Notes under the pieces: generated by a model
What the model was told of the DNA's origin: nothing
Databases searched by the model: none
Seen by the model: only the letters and a program-made list of their open reading frames with translations
Source: Saonia flava
GTDB lineage: Bacteria; Bacteroidota; Bacteroidia; Flavobacteriales; Flavobacteriaceae
Direction: 5' to 3'
DNA: 64,000 nucleotides
Assembly (NCBI RefSeq): GCF_011927795.1
Contig: NZ_JAATJJ010000001.1
Span: 1,016,666-1,080,665, forward strand
Shown here: piece by piece, positions 56,152 through 64,000 of the stretch
Layout of the letters: every line of letters starts with the position of its first letter
Numbering within the stretch: the stretch's first letter is position 1
Program-made: the position numbers and the translations under genes

Positions 56152-56814
56152 ATGAGACGAAGACAGTTTACCATTTTTTTCAGTGTTGTTTTATTTTTGG
56201 AATTGATAGGATGTATTTTTTCGGAGTATCAAAGTATTCGTTACATCACCAAACCAGCAATCACCATTTCACTACTCTCCTATTTATTCATGCAACAGAA
56301 CATGAATCCTAGGATAAAAAAATTTCTTGCTTTAGGGTTATTCTTTTCCTTATTAGGAGATATATTGTTAATGTTTACGGACAAATCTCAACTTTATTTT
56401 ATGTTAGGATTATTTTCTTTCCTAATAGCCCATATAATGTATATATCTGCTTTTTACAAAAAAAGGATTTTCCAAAACAAATCGATCACATTCTTTATTA
56501 TTGCACTGGCCATTTACGCTGGAGGGGTTCTCTATTTTATAGGGCCTAAACTAGGAGCATTGTTACCCTATGTTCTTGCCTATATGTTTGTAATTTTACT
56601 GTTAGGACTTGTTGCTCTGCTTAGGAGACCTATATCAAAACCAAACAGCTATCAACTTTTTTTAATTGGTGCGATTTCCTTTATTTTTTCTGACACACTA
56701 CTGGCATTTAACAAATTCCACTCACATTTCTTTATGTCAGCAGCTTTAATAATGTTGACTTATGGTCTTGCACAAATCTTAATTTTATACGCTGGTATTA
56801 CTGAAACGGATTAA
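56152..56814 (+). CDS. Lysoplasmalogenase (YhhN family)
   Basis: 220 residues, about seven to eight membrane helices. The pattern KPAITISLLSYLF, GLFFSLLGDILLMF and FLIAHIMYISAF matches the YhhN/TMEM86 family that hydrolyses the vinyl ether bond of lysoplasmalogens; the Asp in GDILLM and SDTLLA are the conserved acidic residues. It starts 5 bases after xerD and overlaps the convergent 56811 gene by 4 bases. Confidence 0.85.
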   Translation: MRRRQFTIFFSVVLFLELIGCIFSEYQSIRYITKPAITISLLSYLFMQQNMNPRIKKFLALGLFFSLLGDILLMFTDKSQLYFMLGLFSFLIAHIMYISAFYKKRIFQNKSITFFIIALAIYAGGVLYFIGPKLGALLPYVLAYMFVILLLGLVALLRRPISKPNSYQLFLIGAISFIFSDTLLAFNKFHSHFFMSAALIMLTYGLAQILILYAGITETD

Positions 56815-57326
56815 AACTTTATTTTAGACTTAACCAATAGAATATCAGTAGGAGAATTTAATTGGACTGGACCAATTCTAGAATTATTAAGTTGATTATC
56901 ATAAGAAGCTTCGATAAGTATAGACTCATTAATATCATAACCCAAACCTATTGTATAACTTGTTCGATATTTGTCTCCTTTTGGTATGTGGTACGAATTT
57001 ATGTCCCTAATCTCTGTATCTAATAGGTCCAATTCCAATTGCATACCACCAAACAAGAACATTTTCTTATTTAAATACTTTTTAACGAACATTCCTATTC
57101 TAAATCGTTCATATAACATTTCTTTATCATACGCGCCATCCAAACGAACTCCCCAGTTAGTATTAAGGTTATATCCAATAGAAAAATCTTTATGCACACT
57201 GTTCCTGTCCATACCAAAATATGCATGTCCTTCATATGGAAATCTCTCTTTGGGTTTCTTAATTTCTTGGGCCATAACATTGTAAGTCAATCCAATGCAC
57301 AGAAGTAAAAAGGTATATTTAATCAT
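56811..57326 (-). CDS. Hypothetical exported beta-barrel-like protein
   Basis: 171 residues with a signal peptide (MIKYTFLLLCIGLTYNVMAQ). The body has alternating beta strands with many Tyr and Asn (YFGMDRNS, GYNLNTNWGVRLDGAY, YTIGLGYDINESILIEASYD), consistent with a small outer-membrane barrel. The ATG at 57326 is chosen over one at 57359 because it gives a clean signal peptide. No family recognised. Confidence 0.7.
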   Translation of the reverse strand: MIKYTFLLLCIGLTYNVMAQEIKKPKERFPYEGHAYFGMDRNSVHKDFSIGYNLNTNWGVRLDGAYDKEMLYERFRIGMFVKKYLNKKMFLFGGMQLELDLLDTEIRDINSYHIPKGDKYRTSYTIGLGYDINESILIEASYDNQLNNSRIGPVQLNSPTDILLVKSKIKF

Positions 57327-57434
57327 GGATGCCGAATAATTACATGATAAATTACACATATATTATGATGGGGTCCAATATTCAGCGTAGATTATAACAA
57401 ATTTAACTACTTGTTAATTAAGAACTTGAGTCAT

Positions 57435-58727
57435 TTAATCCTTAAATTGGGAATAGTTTTTCCTATAAGGTCTAATAATTAACCTTGCCTCCCTATCAAA
57501 ACGAATGTAGTTATAAACCCAGTTTATAAAGACCACCATCCTGTTACGAAAACCAATCAAAAAGAAAAGGTGAACAAACATCCATACAAACCATGCAAAC
57601 ACACCTTGAAACTTGAAGTTGGGTAAATCTACAACAGCTTTGTTCCTCCCAATAGTTGCCATGCTTCCTTTATCCTTATACTCAAAAGGTTTCATTGGTT
57701 TTTCTTCCAAAAGTCGAACCAAATTATCTCCCAAACATTTTCCCTGTTGAATGGCAGGTTGAGCCATCATGGGATGTCCATATGGACAATCTTCTGTTTC
57801 CATTAAAGCAACATCTCCAATGGCAAAAATAGTGTCAAAGCCTTCAACCAAATTAAATTCATTCACTTTCAATCGGTTGCTATATGTTAAAAATTCCTTG
57901 GCATTCAATCCTTTTAAACTAACTGCTTGCACTCCGGCCGCCCAAACCAACGTGGCGGATTCAAAAGTAAGATCTGTTTTTGTCGTCACCAATTTACCAT
58001 CATAACTGGTCACTCGAGTATTTTTCCATACCTGCACCCCCAATTTTTCTAGAAAATCCTCTGCCTTTTTTGATGCTTTTGAACTCATACCCTTTAAAAG
58101 ACAATCACCGGCCTGAATTATATTTATCTGGGCCCTTCTAGTATCCAAATCTGGGTAGTCCTTTGGCAAAATGCCCTTTTTAATTTCGGCCAAAGCACCT
58201 GCTAACTCAACTCCTGTAGGTCCTCCCCCCACAATAACAAAGTTCATTAAAGCATCCCTTTCATGTAAATCGTCAGTCAATAGGGCTTGTTCAAAATTTT
58301 CAAGAATCAAACTTCTTAGATTCAATGCCTGTGGTATGGTCTTCATGGCCATACTATTTTTTTCAATTTCAGAATTACCAAAAAAATTGGTCTCCGAACC
58401 AGTAGCGAGTACTAAATAGTCATATTTTAAATCACCAATATTGGTTTTGATCAACTTTTCCTTGGTTATAACCTCATTGACCTCTGCAAGTCTAAAAAAG
58501 AAGTTAGGATAGTTTTGCAAAACCTTTCGAATAGGATATGCTATGGAATCGGGCTCTAGTCCCCCAGTAGAAACTTGATATAATAAGGGTTGAAAATTGT
58601 GATAGTTATGTTTATCCAATAACACTACTTGCACTTCTTTTTTGCTTAACTTTTTAGCTAAAGAAATTCCTCCAAAACCACCGCCTATAATTACGATTCT
58701 TGGAAAACTGGACTGCGGAATATTCAT
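57435..58727 (-). CDS. ndh: NADH dehydrogenase (type II), NAD(P)/FAD-dependent
   Basis: Single-subunit NADH:quinone oxidoreductase, not proton pumping. 430 residues. FAD motif VIIGGGFGG (12-20) and NAD motif FVIVGGGPTGVELAGAL, plus FAIGDVAL. The C terminus has the amphipathic/hydrophobic segment (VFAWFVWMFVHLFFLIGFRNR) used for membrane attachment. The ATG at 58727 is chosen because a -7 box lies just upstream of it, inside the longer frame. Confidence 0.92.
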   Translation of the reverse strand: MNIPQSSFPRIVIIGGGFGGISLAKKLSKKEVQVVLLDKHNYHNFQPLLYQVSTGGLEPDSIAYPIRKVLQNYPNFFFRLAEVNEVITKEKLIKTNIGDLKYDYLVLATGSETNFFGNSEIEKNSMAMKTIPQALNLRSLILENFEQALLTDDLHERDALMNFVIVGGGPTGVELAGALAEIKKGILPKDYPDLDTRRAQINIIQAGDCLLKGMSSKASKKAEDFLEKLGVQVWKNTRVTSYDGKLVTTKTDLTFESATLVWAAGVQAVSLKGLNAKEFLTYSNRLKVNEFNLVEGFDTIFAIGDVALMETEDCPYGHPMMAQPAIQQGKCLGDNLVRLLEEKPMKPFEYKDKGSMATIGRNKAVVDLPNFKFQGVFAWFVWMFVHLFFLIGFRNRMVVFINWVYNYIRFDREARLIIRPYRKNYSQFKD

Positions 58728-58744
58728 AGTTGATAAATAAGGGG

Positions 58745-58752
58745 CAAAATTA
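58745..58752 (-). promoter_or_regulatory. -7 box of ndh
   Basis: TAATTTTG on the minus strand, matching TAnnTTTG, with TTG at 58771-58769 (16-base spacer, somewhat short). Leader about 11 nt. Confidence 0.5.
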
Positions 58753-58830
58753 AGCATTAGCATACTGTCAACATAAAAGAATGTATTGTTTTTGGTATAT
58801 TTATCTTATAGCTAATTTATTCCTCCAATT

Positions 58831-60255
58831 ATGAAAAAAATATTCTTATCCCTATCTCTTTGCTTATTCACTGCTTTTGGCTTTGGTCAAAAAAATGTAA
58901 ATGATGTACTTAAAAAATTAGATAGCAAAAGTGATACCTACGGTGCAATTGCCCAAAACATTTGGGATTTTGCAGAAATGGGATATTTAGAAGAAAAGAG
59001 TTCCAGCTTGTTGCAACAAACATTGACAGATGAAGGGTTTTCTGTAAAAAAAGGAGTTGCCGGTATTCCAACAGCATTTATTGCTGAATACGGATCAGGT
59101 TTACCAGTAATAGCTATTCTTGGGGAGTATGATGCCTTGCCCGGGTTATCACAACAAGCAATACCAGAAAAAAAATCGGCGGAAAAAGCTGCTGGACATG
59201 CATGCGGACACCACTTATTTGGAACGGCATCCGCCGCTGCCGCAATAGCAGTTAAAGATTGGATAAAAACCAATAAAATTAAAGGAACCATCCGTTTTTA
59301 TGGTTGCCCTGCAGAAGAAGGTGGTTCTGGAAAGGTATATATGGTGCGTGAAGGTCTTTTTGATGATGTAGATGTAGCCTTGCACTGGCATCCAAGTGCT
59401 CAAAACTATGCTAGTGCCGGGGCGGCCTTGGCAAATAAATCTGCCAAATTTAGATTTTATGGAGTTTCCGCGCATGCTGCTGGAGCCCCCGAAAAAGGTA
59501 GATCTGCATTAGATGGGGTTGAGGCCATGAACAATATGGTAAATATGATGCGAGAACATATTCCGCAGGAAGCTAGAGTTCATTATGTAATAACAGACGG
59601 CGGTAAAGCACCCAATGTGGTTCCAAATTTTGCTGAAGTATATTATTATGCCCGACACAACAAAAGGGATGTTGTAATCGACGTTTTTGACAGAATAATA
59701 AAAGCAGCCGAAGGTGCTGCTTTAGGTACTGGAACTACAATGGACTATGAAATGATTGGAGGAGTACATGAATTATTACCTAATCTTACTATCCAAAAAG
59801 TGATGCACAACAATTTGTCCAAGATAGGTGGTATTTCTTATACTACTGAAGAAAAAGAATTTGCCGATAAAATTTCCAAAACTTTGGGATATATGTCAAC
59901 GGATTTAGAAACGGCAAGTAATGTTCAACCCTATAAAACAGAGGCCAGAGCTTACGGTTCCACAGATGTAGGCGATGTTAGTTTCACCGTGCCAACTGCA
60001 GGAATGGGCACTGCCACATGGATACCGGGAACACCTGCACATAGTTGGCAAGCTGTTGCCGCAGGAGGAACATCCATTGGCAAGAAAGGTATGATGGTAG
60101 CGGCCAAAACATTGACTCTTACAGCTATTGACATTCTCAAAGACCCGAGCCTTATAGTTAAGGCCAAAGAGGAGCTTGTTGAAAGAAGAGGTGCCGATTT
60201 TATATATATTCCCCTTTTAGGAGAGCGTCCACCCGCATTGGACTATAGAAAATAG
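58831..60255 (+). CDS. Exported M20-family amidohydrolase
   Basis: 474 residues with a signal peptide (MKKIFLSLSLCLFTAFGFGQ). Peptidase M20 fold related to AbgB (aminobenzoyl-glutamate utilisation): metal and catalytic motifs ILGEYDALPG, GHACGHHLFG and CPAEEGGSG, with the dimerisation domain around residues 200-310. Periplasmic hydrolase of an amide or peptide; substrate unknown. Followed by a weak terminator. Confidence 0.87.
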   Translation: MKKIFLSLSLCLFTAFGFGQKNVNDVLKKLDSKSDTYGAIAQNIWDFAEMGYLEEKSSSLLQQTLTDEGFSVKKGVAGIPTAFIAEYGSGLPVIAILGEYDALPGLSQQAIPEKKSAEKAAGHACGHHLFGTASAAAAIAVKDWIKTNKIKGTIRFYGCPAEEGGSGKVYMVREGLFDDVDVALHWHPSAQNYASAGAALANKSAKFRFYGVSAHAAGAPEKGRSALDGVEAMNNMVNMMREHIPQEARVHYVITDGGKAPNVVPNFAEVYYYARHNKRDVVIDVFDRIIKAAEGAALGTGTTMDYEMIGGVHELLPNLTIQKVMHNNLSKIGGISYTTEEKEFADKISKTLGYMSTDLETASNVQPYKTEARAYGSTDVGDVSFTVPTAGMGTATWIPGTPAHSWQAVAAGGTSIGKKGMMVAAKTLTLTAIDILKDPSLIVKAKEELVERRGADFIYIPLLGERPPALDYRK

Positions 60256-60277
60256 ACCCTAAAAACTCTTAATAAAA

Positions 60278-60307
60278 AGATCGATAGTGAGAATGTTATC
60301 GGTTTTT
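60278..60307 (+). terminator. Weak intrinsic terminator after the M20 gene
   Basis: A stem built on CGATA/TATCG (60282-60286 and 60297-60301), extended by wobble pairs, followed by a T run at 60303-60308. Confidence 0.5.
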
Positions 60308-60372
60308 TACTTTATTGGTGTAACAATAGTACTTACTTTGCTACCTATAGATAACCAACACTAAAAAAACAC

Positions 60373-60867
60373 TTGAACAAGGAACTGGAACATAAGTTTG
60401 TAACAGAACTTGAGAACAATCAAAACATTGTTCACAAGGTGTGTAGTCTGTACACGAACGATAAAGATTCACATAATGATTTGTTTCAAGAAATTACCAT
60501 ACAATTATGGAAGGCATATCCAAAATTTAGAGGTGAATCAAAATTTAGTACTTGGATGTATCGTGTAGCATTAAATACAGCTATTACATTATACAGAAAG
60601 TCCAAAAGAAGAATAAAAACACAGGACTATGACTCGGTTATTTTTAAAATAAAATCCAATGAATATGACAATACTCAAGAAGAACAATTAAAACTGATGT
60701 ACAATGCCGTAAAACAATTGGGGGATATTGACAAAGCATTGGTATTTCTATATCTTGAGAATAAAAGTTATACAGAAATAGCGGAAACATTGGGTATTAC
60801 AGAAGTAAATACTCGTGTTAAAATGAACCGTATAAAAAATAAATTAAGAACCATACTTAATCCTTAA
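60373..60867 (+). CDS. ECF-type RNA polymerase sigma factor (second)
   Basis: 164 residues. Region 2: DKDSHNDLFQEITIQLWKAYP and FSTWMYRVALNTAI; region 4: NKSYTEIAETLGITEVNTRVKMNRIKNKLR. The start is TTG at 60373: an in-frame TAA lies at 60352-60354 and no ATG occurs before region 2. It is followed after 4 bases by a membrane protein, probably its partner. Confidence 0.88.
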   Translation: MNKELEHKFVTELENNQNIVHKVCSLYTNDKDSHNDLFQEITIQLWKAYPKFRGESKFSTWMYRVALNTAITLYRKSKRRIKTQDYDSVIFKIKSNEYDNTQEEQLKLMYNAVKQLGDIDKALVFLYLENKSYTEIAETLGITEVNTRVKMNRIKNKLRTILNP

Positions 60868-60871
60868 GGAT

Positions 60872-61516
60872 ATGATGGATGAACTGGAATTATTAAAAAA
60901 AGATTGGGAAAAAAAGGAAGAAAGTCTTCCAAAATTGTCCTTTGATCAAATCCATAAAATGTTATGGAAAAAATCATCATCCATTGTTAGATGGATACTA
61001 ATTATTAGTATACTGGAATTGGCATTACCCCATTTACTCTATCTGCTCCCTTCTACAAAGAAAAATTTCGAGGTATACCATAATCTTGGTTTAAACAATA
61101 TTTTAGTGGCATTATCCATTATCCAATATCTTGTTGTGTTTTATTTCATTTATCAATTTTACACCCGATATAAGGAAATTTCCGTGCTGGATGATGCCAA
61201 AAGTTTAATGTCCAAAATAATAAAGACCAGAAGAACGGTAAAGCACTATGTTATTTTCTGTTTAGTATCCCTGTTTATTACATGTGTAATATTGGTCATT
61301 GGAATTTATTTAACTGACAACATTTCTGATATATTCCCTATCCCGGAAAGCAAAAATGTTTCACCAGAAAAATTTAAACGCATATTACTATGGTCTATGA
61401 GTATTTTCAGTATTGTAATAGTGTTTGTAATGGGTGGAATATACTTCCTCCTATATGGGCTACTTTTGAGAAAGCTTAAAAGAAATTATAAGGAACTAAA
61501 ACAGCTTGAGGTTTAA
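60872..61516 (+). CDS. Membrane protein, possible anti-sigma partner
   Basis: 214 residues. The N terminus (about 45 residues, LEKDWEKKE-like charged helix: LLKKDWEKKEESLPKL) is cytoplasmic, followed by about four membrane helices. It is 4 bases after the ECF sigma gene and likely controls it. No known anti-sigma domain is recognised. It overlaps convergent plsC by 4 bases. Confidence 0.65.
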   Translation: MMDELELLKKDWEKKEESLPKLSFDQIHKMLWKKSSSIVRWILIISILELALPHLLYLLPSTKKNFEVYHNLGLNNILVALSIIQYLVVFYFIYQFYTRYKEISVLDDAKSLMSKIIKTRRTVKHYVIFCLVSLFITCVILVIGIYLTDNISDIFPIPESKNVSPEKFKRILLWSMSIFSIVIVFVMGGIYFLLYGLLLRKLKRNYKELKQLEV

Positions 61517-62316
61517 GACCTCCATTCACGTTTTTTGTTCTCTTCTTCATAGGCCAGCAGTTCTTTTTCTGAAATCACCTTTAAAAAGGATGGGTGTTGC
61601 TCAATTGCATATTCCAATTTTTCAATAATGGATTCTACAGATTCGTTTTCATAGTCAATCTCCAAAGGCTCTTTAATGACCATAGATTGTAGAATTCCCT
61701 TTTTCTTGACCCTAAGTCCTTTTTTGTCAAAAGAACGTCTAAACCCATCTATTACCACAGGCACAACAACAGGCTTATACCTCTTTATTATATGGGCCGT
61801 CCCCTTTCTTAAAGGTTTCCATGGTGTTGTGGTTCCTTGTGGAAAAGTAACCACCCAGCCATCATTTAAAGCAGTACCAATATTGGAAATATCGCTCATC
61901 TTCACCTGTCTGTTCACATCTTTACCTTCTGAACGCCATGTACGTTGAATACTAATAGAGCCCGCATATGCCAAAATTTTGGTCAATAAACTCTTTTTCA
62001 TGGTTTCTGCTGCGGCAACATAGTACATATTCAATTTGGGATGCCATATGTAGCCAATATTTTTAATATTGTCATCTCTACCACTAAGGCTGGCATTAAA
62101 AACATGGAACATCGCTACAACATCTGCGAAATATGTCTGATGGTTGCTTACAAAAAGTACATTTGTGTCGGGCAAGGCCCTGATAATTTCCGAGCCCTCT
62201 ACTTCCAGTTTATTAAACCCTTTATAACGTTGGTGTGACATAATTCCCAAAATGCGAATCAGCCATTTCTTCAAGAACAAAATATGTCCAAAAGGATTTT
62301 CTTTAAATATGCCCAT
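61513..62316 (-). CDS. PlsC-type acyltransferase with atypical motifs
   Basis: 267 residues of the lysophosphatidic acid acyltransferase family. The catalytic motif reads NHQTYFAD (His59...Asp65), five residues between His and Asp rather than four, and the FPEGTR motif reads FPQGTTTP. The context GTAHIIKRYKPVVVPVVIDGFRR fits the family. Such variants appear common in flavobacteria, but the sequence alone cannot show activity. Gene follows the NUDIX gene by 25 bases. Confidence 0.8.
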   Translation of the reverse strand: MGIFKENPFGHILFLKKWLIRILGIMSHQRYKGFNKLEVEGSEIIRALPDTNVLFVSNHQTYFADVVAMFHVFNASLSGRDDNIKNIGYIWHPKLNMYYVAAAETMKKSLLTKILAYAGSISIQRTWRSEGKDVNRQVKMSDISNIGTALNDGWVVTFPQGTTTPWKPLRKGTAHIIKRYKPVVVPVVIDGFRRSFDKKGLRVKKKGILQSMVIKEPLEIDYENESVESIIEKLEYAIEQHPSFLKVISEKELLAYEEENKKREWRS

Positions 62317-62341
62317 AATTGCAAAACTACAAAATATGGAC

Positions 62342-62983
62342 TTATAACACTTGTTTAAACAGTTCCTTTACCTCGCTCAGCATCATAGCAGTTGCCCCCC
62401 AGACCGTATAACCATTTAATTTAAAAGCAGGTACCTCCCATTCTTTGGCATAAGAAGTTGTGATTTTTTCTTTGACAATTCTCTTTTCGTCCATAAAATC
62501 CGCTAAAGAAACCTCCACCAAAGTCTCCACTTCTTCATCTTGGAGCTTAAAAGGTTCATTCATATTATATAGACCAAGATAGGGAAACACCTCAAAATTA
62601 CTTGGAGGTATATATATTTGAGATAATTGTTTAATTACTTTAATATCTCTTGGTTTTACCCCTACTTCCTCATGCGTTTCCCTAAGTGCGGTAGTTAACA
62701 AGTTCATGTCTTCTTGCTCCATTTTACCCCCAGGAAAACTTATTTGGTTAGAGTGTACACCTTGGTAGGTTTTTCTTAATATAAGAAGTAGGTGGGTATT
62801 CAAGACATTATCAGGGTAAAACAAAGCCATTACCCCAGCTTTCCTAGGGTTTCTTTTTTTTATTTCCTCTGTTTTTAATTCCAAAACTGTAGCCAATGGA
62901 GCCATTTTATAGTGGGAATCCACTCCAGGAAGCGGTAGATTTTCTATTTTTGAAATCTTACGGGAAAAATCAGTGAAATTCAT
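62342..62983 (-). CDS. NUDIX hydrolase, CoA pyrophosphatase type
   Basis: 213 residues. NUDIX box REX2EEXG at Arg101-Glu102...Glu105-Glu106-x-Gly108 (RETHEEVGV), preceded by HSNQISFPGGK (77-87), the pattern of the CoA-specific subgroup (NudL/YeaB). Cleaves CoA and related compounds. The ATG at 62983 gives the normal family N terminus; the frame upstream extends into the divergent cyclophilin gene and is not used. Only one base separates the two start codons. Confidence 0.85.
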   Translation of the reverse strand: MNFTDFSRKISKIENLPLPGVDSHYKMAPLATVLELKTEEIKKRNPRKAGVMALFYPDNVLNTHLLLILRKTYQGVHSNQISFPGGKMEQEDMNLLTTALRETHEEVGVKPRDIKVIKQLSQIYIPPSNFEVFPYLGLYNMNEPFKLQDEEVETLVEVSLADFMDEKRIVKEKITTSYAKEWEVPAFKLNGYTVWGATAMMLSEVKELFKQVL

Positions 62984-62984
62984 A

Positions 62985-63692
62985 ATGGCCAATAGATTAG
63001 CATACATTACAATAATACTGCTTTTTTTAGGAGCTTGTAAAGAAGCTCCCAAGGAAAAATCAACCCCTAATAAAGCAACTAAAAATATGGCCATTGATTC
63101 TATTCCCCCTAATACCCACGAAGAAGAGGAAGAGGAGGAGTTTGTTTTGACTGAAGAAAATGCTATTGATTTCTTTTTTAATTATCAAAAAACACTGATA
63201 GAGGACAAGGTAAAAATAACTACCAATTTGGGCAGTTTTACTGTGGAGCTATATGATAATGTTCCCTATCACAAAGCAAATTTTATATACCTTACCAAAA
63301 AAGGGTACTTTAACAATACCATGTTTCACAGGGTAGTAAAGAATTTTATCATCCAAGGTGGAAATTCTGATAATATTGAAGCCGCAAAAAAAAGAAGAAA
63401 GATTGGAAAATATCTTTTACCGCCAGATACGCGAAAAGGCCATAAACACCATCGCGGGACCATTTCCATGCCGAGTAGCGAAATAGATAATCCACATATG
63501 CTGGCATCTCCCTACGAGTTTTTTATAGTTGTTACAAAACCTGGTTCTTACCATTTAGATGGCGACTACACCCCTTTTGGCAAAGTAATTCAAGGAATGG
63601 ATGTTGTAGATTTAATAAACCAACAACCCGTGGATGATGGTGATTGGCCTGCTCCCAATATTTATATTACTAAAGCAGAAGTAATTAAATAA
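62985..63692 (+). CDS. Cyclophilin-type peptidylprolyl isomerase lipoprotein
   Basis: 235 residues with lipobox at Cys18 (FLGAC). After a linker with a run of seven glutamates (46-52) comes the cyclophilin domain (about 75-235): FHRVVKNFIIQGG, HHRGTISMP and FFIVVTKPGSYHLDGDYTPFG. An envelope-located proline isomerase, similar to gliding-associated flavobacterial PPIases but without evidence for that role. GTG at 62973 is a possible alternative start. Confidence 0.88.
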   Translation: MANRLAYITIILLFLGACKEAPKEKSTPNKATKNMAIDSIPPNTHEEEEEEEFVLTEENAIDFFFNYQKTLIEDKVKITTNLGSFTVELYDNVPYHKANFIYLTKKGYFNNTMFHRVVKNFIIQGGNSDNIEAAKKRRKIGKYLLPPDTRKGHKHHRGTISMPSSEIDNPHMLASPYEFFIVVTKPGSYHLDGDYTPFGKVIQGMDVVDLINQQPVDDGDWPAPNIYITKAEVIK

Positions 63693-63697
63693 TTAAA

Positions 63698-64000
63698 TTA
63701 AAGTTTTTGCGTAAAGTAGTTGTAATCCTTAAGGATGGTATCCAAATATTGCACATCATACAGTTCGGAATTTGTATTTAGAATACTTTCCACTTTATCC
63801 CTCAATGCTTTCATAGTTTTGTAGTCACTGCTTCTTCTGGCTATATGGTACGTTTCTTTAATGAGACGCACGTCCTTGTCTGTCAACAAAGTAACATTGG
63901 TAAACTTGGGAACATATTTCTCCTCTACTTCCTCAAGAATAGTATGGGATACCTTGATTTTATTTTTAGTGCTAATGACCACTGTGCCAGCCGCAGCATC
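63698..64000 (-). CDS. Hypothetical protein, 5' end cut by the window edge
   Basis: The frame is open to the window edge (visible N-terminal residues DAAAGTVVISTKNKI), so the start lies outside. The 100 visible residues are helical and charged with no recognised domain. It ends 5 bases from the convergent cyclophilin gene. Confidence 0.6.
   Translation of the reverse strand, partial: DAAAGTVVISTKNKIKVSHTILEEVEEKYVPKFTNVTLLTDKDVRLIKETYHIARRSSDYKTMKALRDKVESILNTNSELYDVQYLDTILKDYNYFTQKL

Noticed and set aside
1-64000. tRNA or rRNA genes
   Set aside because: No cloverleaf-like block with a T-loop signature or conserved rRNA segment was noticed in the intergenic regions; small ones could be missed by eye.

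Overview
The window is about 64 kb of AT-rich chromosome from a member of the Bacteroidota, most likely a marine Flavobacteriaceae species. The evidence is a C-terminal type IX secretion (T9SS) sorting domain on a giant surface protein, promoters of the Bacteroidota type (TTG, about 19 bases, TAnnTTTG), almost no Shine-Dalgarno sequences, a DnaX without the zinc module, and flavobacterial families such as DUF3822, DUF4126, GIN-domain DUF2807 and DUF4097. Most genes are housekeeping and densely packed. There is no prophage, insertion sequence, CRISPR array, tRNA or rRNA. No gene-free stretch exceeds about 300 bases except 16132-16550, which holds RNase P RNA.

Layout. 1-2.8 kb (+): the end of a glutaminase, a sugar-nucleotide-type reductase, pterin dehydratase and yebC. 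2.8-8.7 kb (-): a 1977-residue modular T9SS-exported protein with 27 BspA-like (DUF285) repeats. 8.9-14.0 kb (-): a run with a RecD-like helicase, DUF4126, kdsB, a HAD phosphatase, a KdnB-like Kdo oxidase and an acyltransferase, suggesting lipid A/Kdo work. 14.1-16.1 kb (+): a membrane-anchored hypothetical, DUF3822 and rsmD, facing rnpB (-). 16.5-18.4 kb (+): dnaX. 18.4-25.2 kb (-): a complete eboABCDEF cluster plus a TMEM220-like gene, the most interesting metabolic locus here. 25.3-25.9 kb (+): miaE. 25.9-34.5 kb (-): ppk1, a SixA-like phosphatase, pdxH, RNase Z, DUF3291, a STAS-like protein, pyrB, pyrR and rpsA. 34.8-35.1 kb (+): a BON/LysM protein. 35.2-38.4 kb (-): cmk and lon.

38.6-41.5 kb (+) is a four-gene unit of ECF sigma factor, putative anti-sigma factor and two exported beta-helix-type proteins. 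41.6-50.7 kb (-) holds a dienelactone hydrolase, a CBM9-like lipoprotein next to a decayed copy of a transporter 3' end, the intact UMF1-type MFS transporter, an M48 metallopeptidase lipoprotein, a GH31 alpha-glucosidase and the glycogen branching enzyme. 51-54 kb (+): a collagen-like lipoprotein, a lipoprotein MsrB, dihydrolipoyl dehydrogenase and DUF3817. 54-64 kb is mixed: aroQ, an outer-membrane barrel, xerD, a YhhN-type lysoplasmalogenase, a second barrel-like protein, NADH dehydrogenase II, an exported M20 amidohydrolase, a second ECF sigma factor with a membrane partner, a PlsC-like protein, a NUDIX CoA pyrophosphatase, a lipoprotein cyclophilin and a cut-off hypothetical.

Working together: ebo genes are known in other bacteria from export or maturation of secondary metabolites, but no product-forming genes lie beside this copy. 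The kdnB-HAD-kdsB trio fits modification and activation of Kdo for lipopolysaccharide. GH31 and GlgB fit alpha-glucan turnover. Two ECF systems sense the envelope. All functional names come from motif reading by eye; no database search was run.
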